Below, in pieces: positions 33,753-45,774 of a stretch of DNA of 64,000 nt. The first letter of the stretch is position 1. Each line of letters opens with the position of its first letter. The notes under the pieces were generated by a model. That model saw only the letters and a list, made by a program, of their open reading frames with translations, was not told the origin of the DNA and did no database searches. The stretch spans positions 10,856,221-10,920,220 of the forward strand of contig CM070568.1 in assembly GCA_036346405.1 (NCBI GenBank), given 5' to 3'. Origin of the DNA: Phyllostachys edulis (taxonomy: Eukaryota; Streptophyta; Magnoliopsida; Poales; Poaceae). The position numbers were made by a program, and so were the translations under genes.

Positions 33753-36029
33753 TGTAATACCCTGTTCACCGAGTAGAGAGAATTTAATCGGGAAAGGTTA
33801 TTAGTAAAAAAAATTCAAAAGTTTTGGGGGGAAATAAGGAGATGGGCCTCCGATCTAGGCTTCCACTGCCTTGTGGCCGGCCACAAGGCCCAAGAGAGAG
33901 AGGCGCCATGGGCCTTAAGCCCAAACCGTCCCACTCCCCTCTAACCCTAGCCCCAAGTCGCCCCTCCCCCCTTTCCCACTCCAAGCCGCCACCTCCCCTT
34001 GGTGCCGCCCCATCTCTCCCTGCCTTGGTGCCGCCCCATCTCCCCTGGTTGCTGCCCCTGCCGTGGTGCCTCCCCTTCTTGCCATCGGAGCTCCCCGCTA
34101 CCGGCCATCGCGAGGAAAAGAGGAGGATGACAGCAGTGTAGCTGGCCAAAGGAGGGAAGGAAAAGGGTGAGGAGAAGGAGGATCTTCTTCTTGGGGGATC
34201 AACCAGCGTCCCCCTGAGGTTCTACAAGGGTAACTCAAGGCGTTCCTCACTGTTTTATTCTTATTAGATGCAAATTCGATTAGGTTGATTGGATCAAATT
34301 GCTGCTGTTAGATATTCAGCTCTGACCAGTAGGTTGCGTGGCCGATTTCGGATTGTTAGATGCCGAATTTGAGATTTCCATCTCCTAGAGATATTTGAGA
34401 ATTGTTCTTAGCTTTCCGTAGCCGCCAAGAACACTTAATTCCAATTTATGGTTCAAAAGATATGATATAATCTTTCCTGCTGTCCTGAATTCCTGATGTG
34501 AATGAACTGTCAAGTTGTCTTTTAAAATATGATTAAGATAATGGAAGATTCAGGGTTTCCACCCAACTAGGTTGTTGTATAATTTTAGTTAAAATTTCTA
34601 GAATGGTAAAAAACACTCAATTTGGAGTTGTAGAACAAAAGATATGATTATTTCTCTACTGCTATGTAGTTCTGTCAGACAGATTCGATGTTCGACTTTC
34701 AGAGGATTGTTGACATAGGTTTTTGCCAATTTGGGAGATCCCGCCAACTAGAATTTTGTGTAGGATATTGTCATATTTTCATAGGATCTGAGACCACACC
34801 ATTTCGAGTCTCAGATCATTAGTTATGCTTTATTTTGTACTTGCTGTCCAGATTGTGGTCCTGTTAGACTGTCGGTTTATTTGAGAAGATCGACTTTGTG
34901 ATCCTTGGGTTAGGATGCTGCGATTAGATGTTTCGAGCAGCGTCCTATTCATGTGGTTCCTTATTCAGGTATTTAATCTGTGTAGGTGGGGGGATTTCGA
35001 GTGTAGCAGCTTCCATCTTGCCTCATAACGTTTCGCACAGCAGAAGGCAAGTACATTGTAATTCTTAATGTTGATAATTGCTGAGTGCATGTATTCATAC
35101 TATTATTTCTATGATCCTTGATTACATTCAATGTTTCATGTTCCTTTCATATCCGTTAATCCATGTTGAAAGAGAGGATGTCTTTCATTATTCATGTTTC
35201 ATTCCATTCATTCATTTTGTTCATGTTTCTTCCACGGGAGTGGAAAATAAAGACCCATCAATTCCAGTATGGGCACGTAAGACCCATCAATTCCAGTATG
35301 GGCACGTAAGACCCACCATTCCAATGTGGGCAGATTTGGATCCCCGTATGAAACGTTCTTCATATGGGCCTTTGATCCCCGTATTTTGTTAAATGCGGGC
35401 CTAAGTGAACACCGACGGGTGTGTCACTAGCTATACCGGTATAAGCAGAAGTGTAGTCCATTCATTCGATTCATTCCATTCATTCATATGTTTCTTTTAG
35501 TTTTATGTTCATATTCTTAATGATACTGTATTGTTCATATTCAGAGTAGTTCCAATCATTCTTTGTACTTGCTGAGTCCTGGACTCATTCTTGCTTTTGT
35601 TTGTTTATTCTAGGTGATCGCTGTTGATGGCATTCATGGGAAGGAGTAGACACACATAATTCATTCACTTCACAATATTCAAGTTTCAATAATATGATTT
35701 TGTTCCTGTCTTTCATTCGTTAAGTGATGAATTGTAATAAATAGAGGTTGATGATGGATGATATTTTTGTCTATGTTTTGGTTGATTAAATAATGACTTG
35801 TGATCCTTGATTACTCCTTTGATATAGTTATCTTAGTGGATTCAGTAGACTTGAATAATTGAAGTTTGTGAACTGTCGTTGGATTCAGATTATATTCCTT
35901 CATTTTTTTTCTTTTATATGTTGTTCTCTTTATGCCATTAGATGAGATATTGTTTAAATTCTTCCGCATTATAGTTGTATTTTAGTCCTTTAGGTAACAT
36001 CTTGGCTTCCGAATAGCTAGAGTGTTACA
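33753..36029 (+). repeat. 3' LTR
   Basis: 2,277 bp, TGTAATACCC…GTGTTACA. Compared with the 5' LTR it has an extra 29-bp tandem copy (AGACCCATCAATTCCAGT… unit, about 35250-35310) and keeps the presumably ancestral sequence around 33805-33855. Confidence 0.95.
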
Positions 36030-36034
36030 CTCAG

Positions 36035-36599
36035 CATTGTCCATAACCGCGGATGCAGCTATTCGAATAGTTTTACACTCTGCAGAGGTTGTACACTTTT
36101 CCCACAAGATGTAATCAACTTGTACGGAGCTGATCACAACAAAACCTTTCTAAAATTTCATGTCAACAATTGATACCCCCGATGTGTTTTACTGACGGCA
36201 CCAATGCCCACAGAGAAAATCAGCTAGTCGCACACCGTTGGACCTTGAAACGGCGAACTGACCATTGATGTGAATTGCCACGGAGGCAGAAACACACCTT
36301 CGCTCTGGCACGGAGCTTAAGCTACTACCTGAGTAGTCAATGTCGAGACACCATAACTTACTAAGTTAGACTCGTCTCATACCAGGCATGTGGTTGTACG
36401 ATAAGGCCCAGTTCAATGGCGCACAAAGTTAAGTCCTTGATTGACCTAGGCGAGACTGCCAATTTCTAACTAAATAATCATTCTTTTCAATTCCCAAGCA
36501 CTGAGCTCCACCATGTTACACAGTTTTTACCACTTGCCTTAGTCTAAATCTTTTCCTGCCCTGTTGATTAAGTGCAACACATGCCATCAAACGAGTAAT
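36035..36599 (-). repeat. Solo LTR piece 3
   Basis: Aligns with about 44035-44605, including the CTATTCGAATAG palindrome (36059-36070). Interrupted at AAT by a CACTA element. Confidence 0.87.
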
Positions 36600-36908
36600 C
36601 ACTACTACAGAAAAGGTCTTCACAGATGGTTCAAAAACGTCATCACAGATGGTTTCATGAGCCGTCTGAGTTTATGGGTCAGTGATGACATGAGGTCACC
36701 ACAGACGGTTTTTAAACCGTCTGTGATGCATACTATCACAGACGGTTATTAACTGAGAACCGTCTGTGATATGCAACTATCACAGAAGGTTTTTAGCTAA
36801 AACCGTGTGTGATGACTTGCATATTACAGACGGTTTCAATCACAAACCGTCTGTGATGACTAATATATCACAGACGGTTTGTGGCTAAAACCATTTGTGA
36901 TGACTTTT

Positions 36909-37349
36909 CTCTATAAAGCCACCAAGCAGTGACTGCTTGTGCCTTTAAAACCGACATCATATATATATTGTTCTTAGTCCCTCAGCCACTTTCGGGGGGT
37001 CGTCCACGTAGCATGAGGAGGATGAGACAGCAACCACGGGCAACTTCATTGAGCCCCTGCAAGTTTAAGAAGTATAGCTGCCAGGAGAGCGTCAGGACAT
37101 CATTACCTAGTTACTGATACATGATGCCACTTCCCAGTCGGAGTACCTGCGCGTCCACGTCACTTTCTTAACGCGCAGGTACTCCTACTAGGAAGTGGCA
37201 TCACATATTAGCAACCAAGTAATTGGATGTCCTGATGCTCTCTTGGCAGCCATGCTTCTTAAACTTGCACGGGCTCGATGAAATTGCCCGTGGGCTGTCT
37301 CATCCTCCTCATGTTGCGTGGATGACCCCTAAAGTGGTTGAGGACTTAG

Positions 37350-37407
<58 letters not shown>

Positions 37408-37500
37408 ATGGTTTTAAAGGCACATATATATATATATAATGCTGGTTTTAAAGGCACAAGCATATATACCCGGTTTTTTGCTTTGAGACTTTATAGAGAA
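36909..37500. repeat. Long inverted repeat (hairpin) in CACTA
   Basis: Inner arms 36985-37156 and 37171-37355 are about 85-90% complementary by eye, closing on a ~15-nt loop near 37157-37170 (tightest pairing: TACCTGCGCG with CGCGCAGGTA). An outer stem pairs the TCTCTATAAAG…CCTTTAAAACCG segment (36909-36955) with its complement near 37405-37500; the right arm is expanded by an AT microsatellite (37353-37404). Such an arrangement would yield hairpin RNA and small RNAs if transcribed. Confidence 0.85.
37353..37404. repeat. (AT)n microsatellite in hairpin arm
   Basis: A pure AT run inside the right arm, opposite a short CATATATATATT in the left arm, so it is a secondary expansion. Confidence 0.93.
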
Positions 37501-37539
37501 GAGATTAGGAATGGAACGGTAGGACATAACGGATGACAT

Positions 37540-37850
37540 CTTGACAAAATGACAAATCAACAATAAGTCATAACATACATATCACACATTTTATACATCT
37601 ATTTTTGCAAATCATCAATCATACATATGAACAGCCCATGGTTCACCAAGCAAGTTTCCACTATCAATAGCAGACAACACTTGACACTTCTGAATAAGTC
37701 ATAACTCATAACAATATAACATATCAATAGCCCACACATATCAACAACCCAATAAGTCATAACATATCAATAGAAGAGACAACACTTGACACTATTGAAT
37801 ACTTCAATAGCAGACAACACTTCACTTTTGAATTCACTCATTCAGCAATC
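37540..37850. repeat. Degenerate minisatellite
   Basis: Imperfect repeats of AATAAGTCATAACATATCAA and GCAGACAACACTTGACAC-like units between the hairpin and the GC-rich block of the CACTA. Confidence 0.6.
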
Positions 37851-38922
37851 AGCACAAGTGCACAATCATTGCATTCATTTCTCTACTTCTCTCTACATGT
37901 ATGTATTACACATTTACACTTCTCTTCATGTATGTATGTATTACACATTTAGTATCTAGGCTCTAGCCAATGGCCATCACCATCAGCATCAACCAACAAC
38001 CAGACAACATCAAGAAGACAAGAAGGTGACTTACGCATTAGTGGGAGAGCCGGAGAGGTTGGAGGCGCGAGGAGGTCCGAGGTAGTGCAACGAGCCCGAC
38101 GAGAGGGAGGAGGAGCTGAGGCTGGCGTGGGAGGAGGAGCTGGGGCGGGCCGGCAGCGAGGGAGGACTAGGAGCTTGATCCGGCGACGCAGGGAGGAGGG
38201 AGCTTGATCTGGAGGTACGGGAGCTAGCGGCGAGAGGGAGGAGGAGCTCGGTTCACATGAATACCAACAGCACAAACCAATAGGTGATAGATCTGTCTTA
38301 CCTCGACATCACCGGTGGAGAGGTAGCCGGGGTCGCGCACGCTGGGGGGAGGAGGAAGAGGGGAAGGCACGCAACGTCACCGTAGTTGTGGCACAACGGT
38401 GGCACTGCAAAAGACACTCTTATCGTCGGCAATGGGAAGAATGGCAGCGTTAGGGAGGGGAACGGACGAGAGTAAGGTCGCTGGGGAGTGTTGACGAGTT
38501 AGCACAAACCCTAGTGGGCTCCTACTAATAAAGAGACTTATCATAGTCAGTTCTATTATGGAACCGTCCAAGGATACTTATCACGCAGTTCCATTAGAAC
38601 CGCTCGTGATATGGTCTCATATCACAGGCGGTTCATTATTAAAACTGTTTGTGAAGTATCACAGATGGTTATTTTTGAAAACCGTCTATGATACTAAGTA
38701 ATATCACAGACGGTTCTTGTTCAGAACTGTCTATGATACTTTATAGACGGTTTTCAACATGAACTGTCTGTGATATTACCTCTTCACAGACGGTTTTTAG
38801 CGCAGCTTAAGAACGCAGTGATTTGCCGCAAAACCAAAACCGCTGTGAATGCATGTATATGTGACGGGTTTGGGCAATATGCGTGATGAGGCGCCCAAGA
38901 TAGCCTTTTTGTAGTGGTGAAT

Positions 38923-41351
38923 GACACACAACACATAGTTTTACACAAAGTTTCATAATCACTTAGTTAATTTTATATTTGCAACTCAGATGACAATGAT
39001 TGACTCGTTGCATGGCTAAGCAATCTACTCATATCTAACCAACCTACATTAGTGCTACGATAATACTAACTAATATTTAACCAAGCTAGGGTGACAAAAT
39101 ATTATGACATAACAATAGACAAGATGGGTATAATCAAATTGGCATAGTTAATCCCAGAGCATTTAAATAAATACTTAAAGTAAATGCCGTAATTGAATCA
39201 AAGTAATTTTAGAAAGCTAGGTTCAACATGATCAAAGGTACAACTTGCCTTGCTATAGCAATAATGCTCTTATTATATCTTCAATCTTCTATTTCCTTGA
39301 CCTTCAGCTCATTCGGACGATTCTGGAACTTCGACGTCTAACGAGAAAGAAAGCGCAAAACAAATAAAATTCAAAAAGATCAATAAAATGAACTCCAAAT
39401 TGAAATTTAATGGTGCTGGAAGGTATATATTGAATTTATATGAATTTAGAAATTTGAATGGGTTCAATCGGAGTTCGTATGAGGAAGAACGAGCTCTCAA
39501 AAGATTGAAATCCACATGAAATGATGAAAAAGGAAAGGGGAGAGAGAAACTGACAATTGCGGTCTACAGAATATTCCCAGAATATTCTATTCCAAAAATA
39601 TTAGAAAATAGGTGAGTGTATGACATGTGGGACCTACTGATATTTATGAATTTCTAGAATTAAAATAATTCTAGAAGTAAGGTCGAGAGAGCGACATGTG
39701 GGACCAGTAAGATAAAATGATTTTTTAAGAATTAAATTAATTCTCAAAAATAGGATTAGGGGTTGACATGTGGATCACTGGTCTATGGACCATGTCCACA
39801 GAGAGATGCTAGTCCACTGTAGACCAAGCTCATGAACTAGGTTTTGACCGAAGTTTGACCAACATGCGGGACCACATGTAAGTGAGAGATAAAGAATTAG
39901 GATTTTTAATTAGGAGGATACATGTGGGGTCGACATGCAATTGAGAGAGACAAATATTTGGTTTGGATTGATTGAATGGTAGGTGGGTCCACATGGAAGG
40001 AAAGAAAGGGAACCAGAGAACAAGATGTGCTTCAACAAAGAATAGGAAGCAACAAAGGAACAGAGGCTGCTGCTGCCGGTTCATGGCGGCATGGAATTGG
40101 CAAGCAAAGAATAGAAAAAAGAATTATCAGAGAAGGATTAAGAGATGAGAATCCACAAGGAAGACATAAGGCTTAAGTGGATTACTCATGGGACTCCTTC
40201 AACAGAGAGACAAAGAAGAAACGAATCACAAAACAAGTACTAACCGAAGACAACAGAGATCAACAACAAGGAACAGGGAACTTCAAGGCCAGCTTATGAT
40301 GCATAGAGGCGATGATGCTTGGAGGTGAACCAACTCCGGCGAACGAGCAAACTGGAATGGAAATGACAAGGCTGAGGTGGTGACGCGGTCCAAACGTCGA
40401 GAAATGGCACCATGCGCCAGCGGTAGGGCGAAGAATGGCGACGGCGGCGGCCTCACGGGTGCGCACCACTTCAGGCAATGCCCTGCGAAAAGGGATGGGA
40501 GCACGACGTAGAACGCGGTGATGCAAATCCAACGGTGGTGGAGATCGAAACTAAAATAGGGAAAAATAGGTATTGATGAGAGGCACGAGATGTTGCGATC
40601 GGATTTTGGAAAAACTTGCCAAGGAAGCGCGGCGCTCGATGTACGGATTTCAGTGACGTGACTCGACATGGCCGATGGTGAACCGATGGTCTTCGGGTGA
40701 AGGGGATGGAAGATGACGTAGAACGCGATGACGTGAACCCAACGCCGTAGACGATTTGGCTGGGGGACGTCGGATGGAGGCGCAACTCGTCGGAGAAGAC
40801 CTTCGGTTGTTGCTCGGTCTTTTGTAGATTACGGTGAAATAGGGACTATTTGGAGGAAACCGAATCAGGGGATTAGAAGAGGAGATCAAGGCGGACATTT
40901 GGACGTGTTCAGTTTCCTTTTATATGCATCGGAAAGGAAGATGTGGAGAATAGGATATTTTCTGTTGTTGCATACAGGATACAGACCCATCTATTCGGTT
41001 GGAGCTTGAAGATGAATAGTACCCAATAGGCACTGTAGCAACCACGTGGCAGAGGAGAGAGCGACGGCATTGGAAATTCGGAATTAAATAAAAGGCCGAA
41101 AATCAAGGAGACCAAATAAATAGCAAACAAATCCGAAAAAATCTCAGAAAATACCCAAAAATTCCTTGGAACACAAGGAAGCCAAATAGCACTGGTTTTT
41201 ATTTAATTGATGTTTAGATTAGTCAAATTAAATATTTTGAATTTAGGAAATTCCCAATTAAGCTTTATTAGATCAAATAAAATTGGTGAATTTTTTCAGG
41301 GACCTAAACTACTCAAAAGATTTTTGAAAAGCCAAATTTTAGGATGTTATA
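38923..41351 (-). repeat. Solo LTR piece 4
   Basis: Carries the conserved donor-like AACTTGCCTTG (39242-39252, minus strand) and the CAATCGGAGTTCG-type block (39430-39490). Ends in an AT-rich outer LTR end at 41351. Minus-strand open frames at 40260-40898 lie in the GC-rich LTR part and have no domain. Confidence 0.87.
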
Positions 41352-41356
41352 GCCTC

Positions 41357-42296
41357 CCTAGCCATGTCACCGATGTCTAGATCACCAGCCTCGTCCCTTA
41401 ACGGACAATGAAAGCATGATGATGATAGTCTAGCCACATGACCGCATATTGCTGTGATTCAATCAAATATATATATGAATGAAACACGTACGCACAATAG
41501 AAAAATACATCCGCAATCAACATACAAATAACACTTCCAAAGCACTCCACCACCGAGTAGTAGCCTGGCCGGGGTGCGATAGGCAGGTGAAAGGACACGC
41601 GCACGCATGTGCACATACGCACCAGCGAGCACCACCATGGACAGCCTGGCACCATGGGCGTCCTCTGGAGCACACAGAGTATGTAGGCCGAGGTGGAGGA
41701 GATGTGTGTCGTGCTGCTCCAGGGGACCACGGCAGGGTAGCGCCAGTCGACCGACACTGACGTGAAGCATGCGCCTAGTGCTGAGGTGTTGAGGCGATCT
41801 TCTCTTCCCATGTGCTTGTCTGTTTCATCTTCGGCAGCCCAACCTCAAGCATCGGGCTACTGCGGTTGTAGCCATGCAACGTGGTTACACGATGCTCATG
41901 CCTTCTTGATCTTGGTCTGGTCACTACCGCACTTGGCGTGCCTCCTCCAAGTTCTGTTAGGATTTGATTGTTGAGATCAGTGCGATTTACGCGGAGGCGG
42001 GTGCCGGGTGGCTTATTGATACGAAAGTGTTTTTTTGTAGCTGGAAGCAAAGGGGGTTGGGGGAAGGGAGGCAGAATCTATCAAGCAGCGGAGGCCCACA
42101 TCTTGGCGATTCAAGCGAGTAGTGGAACGATCGAGGGGACGAGAGAGGGAACGAAGAACACATCACTTACCACCACTACATTCTTTTTTAGTAAATATTA
42201 CATGGCGTTGATTCAATCAAAGATGATTTTTTTTGTTCTTCATCAAAGTTCAGATGGTGGGTAAGTACATCTAGAAGCAAAGTAACTAGTTCGTTG
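41357..42296. other. Unassigned sequence between solo LTR and TRIM
   Basis: Open frames exist on both strands at 41398-41811, including a hydrophobic minus-strand one ending in repeat-like Tyr/Ile codons. None shows a motif I recognise. It could be captured gene sequence or an old transposon. Confidence 0.4.
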
Positions 42297-42301
42297 CATA
42301 T

Positions 42302-42557
42302 TGTTGAAGTATAAGAGAATTGTTTGTCTTTCCTCATCAGCTTAAGCTTTTTGGTGAACTTGTTGGTGCATGCAAATCAATATGGTATCAGAGCTAAGAG
42401 GTCTTGAGTTCAAAACCCGGTTGGTGCAATTAAAGAAAAAAGTAATTGTAGTCCACTGGGAGCCTACATGTGAGGGGTAGTGCTGAAGTATAAGTGAATT
42501 GTCCGTCTTTCCTCATCAGCTTAAGATTTTGGGTGAACTGGTACATGCAACTCAATA
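42302..42557 (+). mobile_element. TRIM/SMART: 256-bp LTR retrotransposon
   Basis: Two short LTRs, 42302-42382 and 42481-42557 (TGTTGAAGTATAAG…CAATA and TGCTGAAGTATAAG…CAATA), surround only 98 bp. The PBS TGGTATCAGAGC is perfect and immediately follows the 5' LTR (42383-42394). A purine-rich GTGAGGGGTAG precedes the 3' LTR. The target duplication CATAT (42297-42301 and 42558-42562) is perfect. With no coding capacity it must use proteins of another element. Size and structure match the very small LTR elements described in grasses. Confidence 0.93.
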
Positions 42558-42803
42558 CATATGCTTCACGTGTGTAGAAAAGATCATTTACCTAAAACGT
42601 TTGTGCTACATAAATATGCTTTAAGAATATATGAATAATGACTATCACTATGAAATTTCAGGTGCTTGTTTGTACTTGAAGGTACAGGCTGCAACAGCAA
42701 TGTCGTGTAGGCTCCCTGTAGTTATGCAGTAGTAGTCTCCAAGGCTTCCTCTTGGGTGGCAATGAAATGAGCAAGGTGAACCACGGTAGCATCTTTTTCT
42801 CCA

Positions 42804-43166
42804 TCAGTGGATGGGTAGCGGGCTGGACAGTTCACTGTGGAGGCGCGGGGGGTGAAGGTGAAAGACTGAACCCTTCAACTCATTGGCACAGATGTTGCAC
42901 ACTCGTAGAATGACAAGAAGCAAAGAATCTTGGATCCTTTCATCGAAGATGATCCTTCGAACGATGATGTTCGTGGGATGACTAGCCTTGGTATCCTCTC
43001 GGGCGTAGATCATCAGTCGACACAACACACCTTGACTCTGGCCATTCACCATCCAGTTGGTGCCTCAGTAAACTGGCCTCTCAAATCCTCCAAATACTTG
43101 TAGAATCTTCTACAAATCAGCAGCGAAACCTCTGGTACACTCTCCATAGGTGTGAAGTCGTGCCAT
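42804..43166 (-). pseudogene. ORF next to PBS of non-autonomous LTR element
   Basis: From the ATG at 43166 the frame reads MARLHTYGECTRGFAADL and then stops. It continues FEGFERPVY and a clean 82-residue stretch from 43052 (MVNGQSQGVLCRLMIYARED… and CNICANELKGSVFHLHP). No gag or pol motif is present. The frame lies about 200 bp inside the PBS, as does the comparable frame at 52251-52680. I recall similar predicted proteins repeated in grass genomes, but function is unknown. Confidence 0.45.
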
Positions 43167-43363
43167 CTAACAAAGACAGGCAAAATGTAAGAACCAATTT
43201 AAAATTAGCGAAGAGAAGACTTTCAGCAGTAGATGAGTTGAGAGAGAGACAAGAAAAGTCAAGTAACTCGTTAGTCTTGCAAGTTAATTTTTGCTTTAGA
43301 AAATAGTTTTGAATTTCTTAAGGACGGCCGATCTAACTAAGGTCAAGATCTAAAGTCAGTATG

Positions 43364-43375
43364 ACTATGATACCA
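43364..43375 (-). other. Primer-binding site, mutated
   Basis: The minus strand reads TGGTATCATAGT, two mismatches from the initiator tRNA-Met site. It is four bases from the LTR, as in the 1-8129 element. Confidence 0.7.
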
Positions 43376-43379
43376 CCTC

Positions 43380-45774
43380 TGTCGGGACCCAAATATGCAA
43401 ATCTGGACCCTCTGTGTATAATGTACTAGTCTAGGATTACGCTAGTGGACACAGTGTCAACATAGATGAATATCATTCTACACAAGACGAATATAAGAAC
43501 AAACAACTATTTCAATTAATAAATAACGGTTGTGACCTTATGGTCGAGATTACACTTATTAAGCCACATAGAGCTGACACTAAATAAAGAGACAAAAACA
43601 GAATAGAAAACAACACCAGCAGGAACTCATAAACTTGCCACAGGCAACTGACTGGGATCAAGACCTAGTGATCACCATCCTCGTAGAACTTCTCCTCGAA
43701 AGCAGGCAAAGACTCCTCCACTTCAGCTGAATGATTGTAGCAAGAATGAGTACTCCGAGTACCCAACAAGTTGTACCACATAATGCAATTATTGATGATA
43801 GCTTATTCCAAAGGAAACAACTTCTATGGTTATTTTGCAAAAAATGACACATGCAATTGAATACAAATAATAGATTGAAAGGGTAATTTAAAATGAATAA
43901 AAAATAATAGTTTAAGAATTATTTTCGCGAAGAACACAAAGTCTAATCAATTTCTTTCACACAACCATATAAGTTTAACCACATAGCTATCCCTTCCCAA
44001 GTGTTTTTATGAAAATCTACCCCTCGTGTGAAATACCCGAGCATGTCCATGACCGTGGACGTGGCTATTCGAATAGATTGATGAACATTCTGCAGACGTT
44101 TGTACACATTACCCATAAGATATAACCAGTGTAGCTAGCACCAATCATAACAAAACCTTTCTAAGACTTCATCCTAACAATTGACCCTCCCGTTGTGCAT
44201 TCTAACAGCACCAAACCCCCACATAGGTTGTTGGTCTGTCGCATATCGTTGGACCTAGACACGGTGAACCGTTCATAAATATGAATCGTCACACAGACAT
44301 AATCACACCTCCACCCTGGCACACAGCTTAAACTATCTGCCTGAGAAGTCAATGTCAAGACTCCGTAGCTTACTAAGTTAGGCCGATCCCACACCAGGCA
44401 TGTGGTCATACAGTTATCGCTCAGAGAAATGGCGTACAAAGTTAAGTCCTTAATTGACCAAGGCGAGATTGTCAATTTCTACCAACTATCACATTCATAT
44501 TTTTCCAAGCGCACACAGCTCCACCATATCACAATTCCATCCACTTGCCTCGGTCCAAATCTTTTCACACCCTGTTGGTTAAATGCAACACATGCCATCA
44601 ACGAGTAACAACGTACTGCACACAGCTTTTCATACAGTATTCCATATTCACCTAGTCGAGTTTAGTTTTGTAACTCAAAATGATATTAACAACCCGTTGC
44701 ATGGCTAAGCAGACTATTCATATCTAACCAACTCACGTTGGTGCTATAATGATACCAACTAATAATTAACCAAACTAGGGTGACAAAAGATCAAGGTAAT
44801 ACAATGAGCAAAGTGGATATAAACAAATAGACATATAGCTAATACCAAAGCATTTAAAGAATTAAATACTTGAAATAACATGCAATAGTTTGAATCAAAG
44901 TAATTTTAGAAAAACTAGGTTCAACATGGTCAAAGGTACAACTTGCCTTGAAACAAGTCTTGGTATCGATCTTTAGCTTGATCAACTCCTTCCTCGAAAG
45001 CTACTGAAGTATCAACGTCTACTCATAAACAAAAGCAAAAACCCAAAATAAATACAAAAAGAGCAACAAATAAACTCCAAAAATTAAATAAAAATCTCAG
45101 GAAGCTAGGGCTTGAATTTACAAACTTGAATGGGTTCAATCGGAGTTCATATGAGGAAGAACGGGCCCTTGGGAGATTTAAATCTAAGAAAAAGAGATAA
45201 AAAAACTATTTTAAATTTTCTTTCTAAAGGAAATCCTGAAATATTGCATCAGCATGACGTCAACAATAAATTTTGGAATTAAAAGAAAATCCAAAAAATT
45301 GGGAATAGAGGCTGATAGGTGGGACTCACGGTCTATGGACTGGGTCCATGGCTTTAGTCTACTTGTCTATGGCTCATAGGTGCATGGAACAATGAACTGA
45401 CATACAGGGTCCACATGTCGACATGGCTCACGGTAGACTAGGTTCATCTAGGTGTAGGTTTAGGGTTTAGGTGTAGGTGGCGCTGATGTGGCGCACATGT
45501 GGGACACATGTGGCAGTGACTGAGCTGACATGTAGGTGGCCACGTCAGCAAGATCGACGGCTCCTATGGCTCGACGACGACAACAAAGAATGATGACGAA
45601 AGGAGATCATTGCCGACATGCTTGTGCTTTGGCGAACGCATCTAGCGGCTCCGATGCAATAGCGAGGGTCAGCAAGGGGCTCAACAGTGACGAGGATGAT
45701 GGTGGCAGCTCAGGTTGACGGCTAACAAATGGTGGGGTGCTCCGGTGAGGTTTTGGGTGCGCACACAAGGATCA
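43380..45774 (-). repeat. 5' LTR, truncated
   Basis: Starts TGTCGGGACCC. Contains CTATTCGAATAG (44065-44076), the donor-like ACTTGCCTTG (44941-44950) and the CAATCGGAGTTC block (45117-45165). The GC-rich part breaks off near 45774, where the sequence turns into an RT coding fragment on the same strand. Confidence 0.85.

Larger units (their letters stand above)
26538..36029 (+). mobile_element. Ty3/gypsy chromovirus, structurally complete, coding decayed
   Basis: LTRs 26538-28756 and 33753-36029, PBS 28759-28770, gag-pol 28959-33663, polypurine tract 33738-33752. The target duplication CTCAG (26533-26537 and 36030-36034) is perfect. The two LTRs are very similar along their whole length, so the insertion is fairly recent relative to the solo LTR hosting it. 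The pol order PR-RT-RH-INT with a chromodomain-like end is chromoviral. It belongs to a different LTR family from its neighbours (TGTAATACCCTG start; no CTATTCGAATAG module). Confidence 0.96.
36600..38919. mobile_element. Non-autonomous CACTA carrying a long hairpin
   Basis: Left end CACTACTACAGAAAAGG, right end (complement) CACCACTACAAAAAGG. The 3-bp duplication AAT (36597-36599, 38920-38922) is perfect and the host LTR resumes in register. Length 2,320 bp. Subterminal arrays of TCACAGACGGTT and its inverse occupy about 36615-36900 and 38560-38800. No transposase is present. The interior holds a large inverted repeat (36909-37500), a degenerate repeat array, and a GC-rich block (about 38030-38280) without a recognised domain. 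It is a sister of the element at 57813-60192, in opposite orientation. Confidence 0.93.
20063..41351 (-). mobile_element. Solo LTR (Ty3/gypsy-like) split by three insertions
   Basis: Starts TGTCGGGAC at 20063 and ends GGATGTTATA at 41351 (terminal CA mutated to TA). The 5-bp duplication GCCTC flanks it at 20058-20062 and 41352-41356, 21 kb apart. Removing the insertions at 20159-25968, 26538-36029 and 36600-38919 leaves about 3.65 kb that aligns in order with the LTR at 43380-45774. With one LTR and matching duplications on both sides, it is a solo LTR produced by LTR-LTR recombination, later used as a landing pad. Confidence 0.92.
42563..45774 (-). mobile_element. 5' end of a minus-strand gypsy-like element
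   Basis: Right-to-left: truncated LTR (43380-45774), degenerate PBS, and the start of an internal region with an open frame near the PBS (42804-43166). The left part and other LTR are not recognised. The LTR family is that of the solo LTR at 20063-41351. The element ends abruptly at 45774 against an unrelated gag-pol fragment. Confidence 0.75.

Noticed and set aside
36600..36900. Regular CACAGACGG repeats resembling a CRISPR-like array
   Set aside because: Alternating orientation, variable spacing, plant DNA and clear CACTA ends; these are transposon subterminal repeats.
41398..41811. 137-codon minus-strand frame with hydrophobic stretches, considered as a host membrane-protein exon
   Set aside because: No recognised motif, competing frames on both strands, and repeat-like Tyr/Ile end; evidence too weak to call a gene.
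28759..42394. TGGTATCAGAGC sites as possible tRNA gene fragments
   Set aside because: Each lies next to an LTR and is the 12-base complement of a tRNA 3' end, so they are primer-binding sites; no cloverleaf is present.
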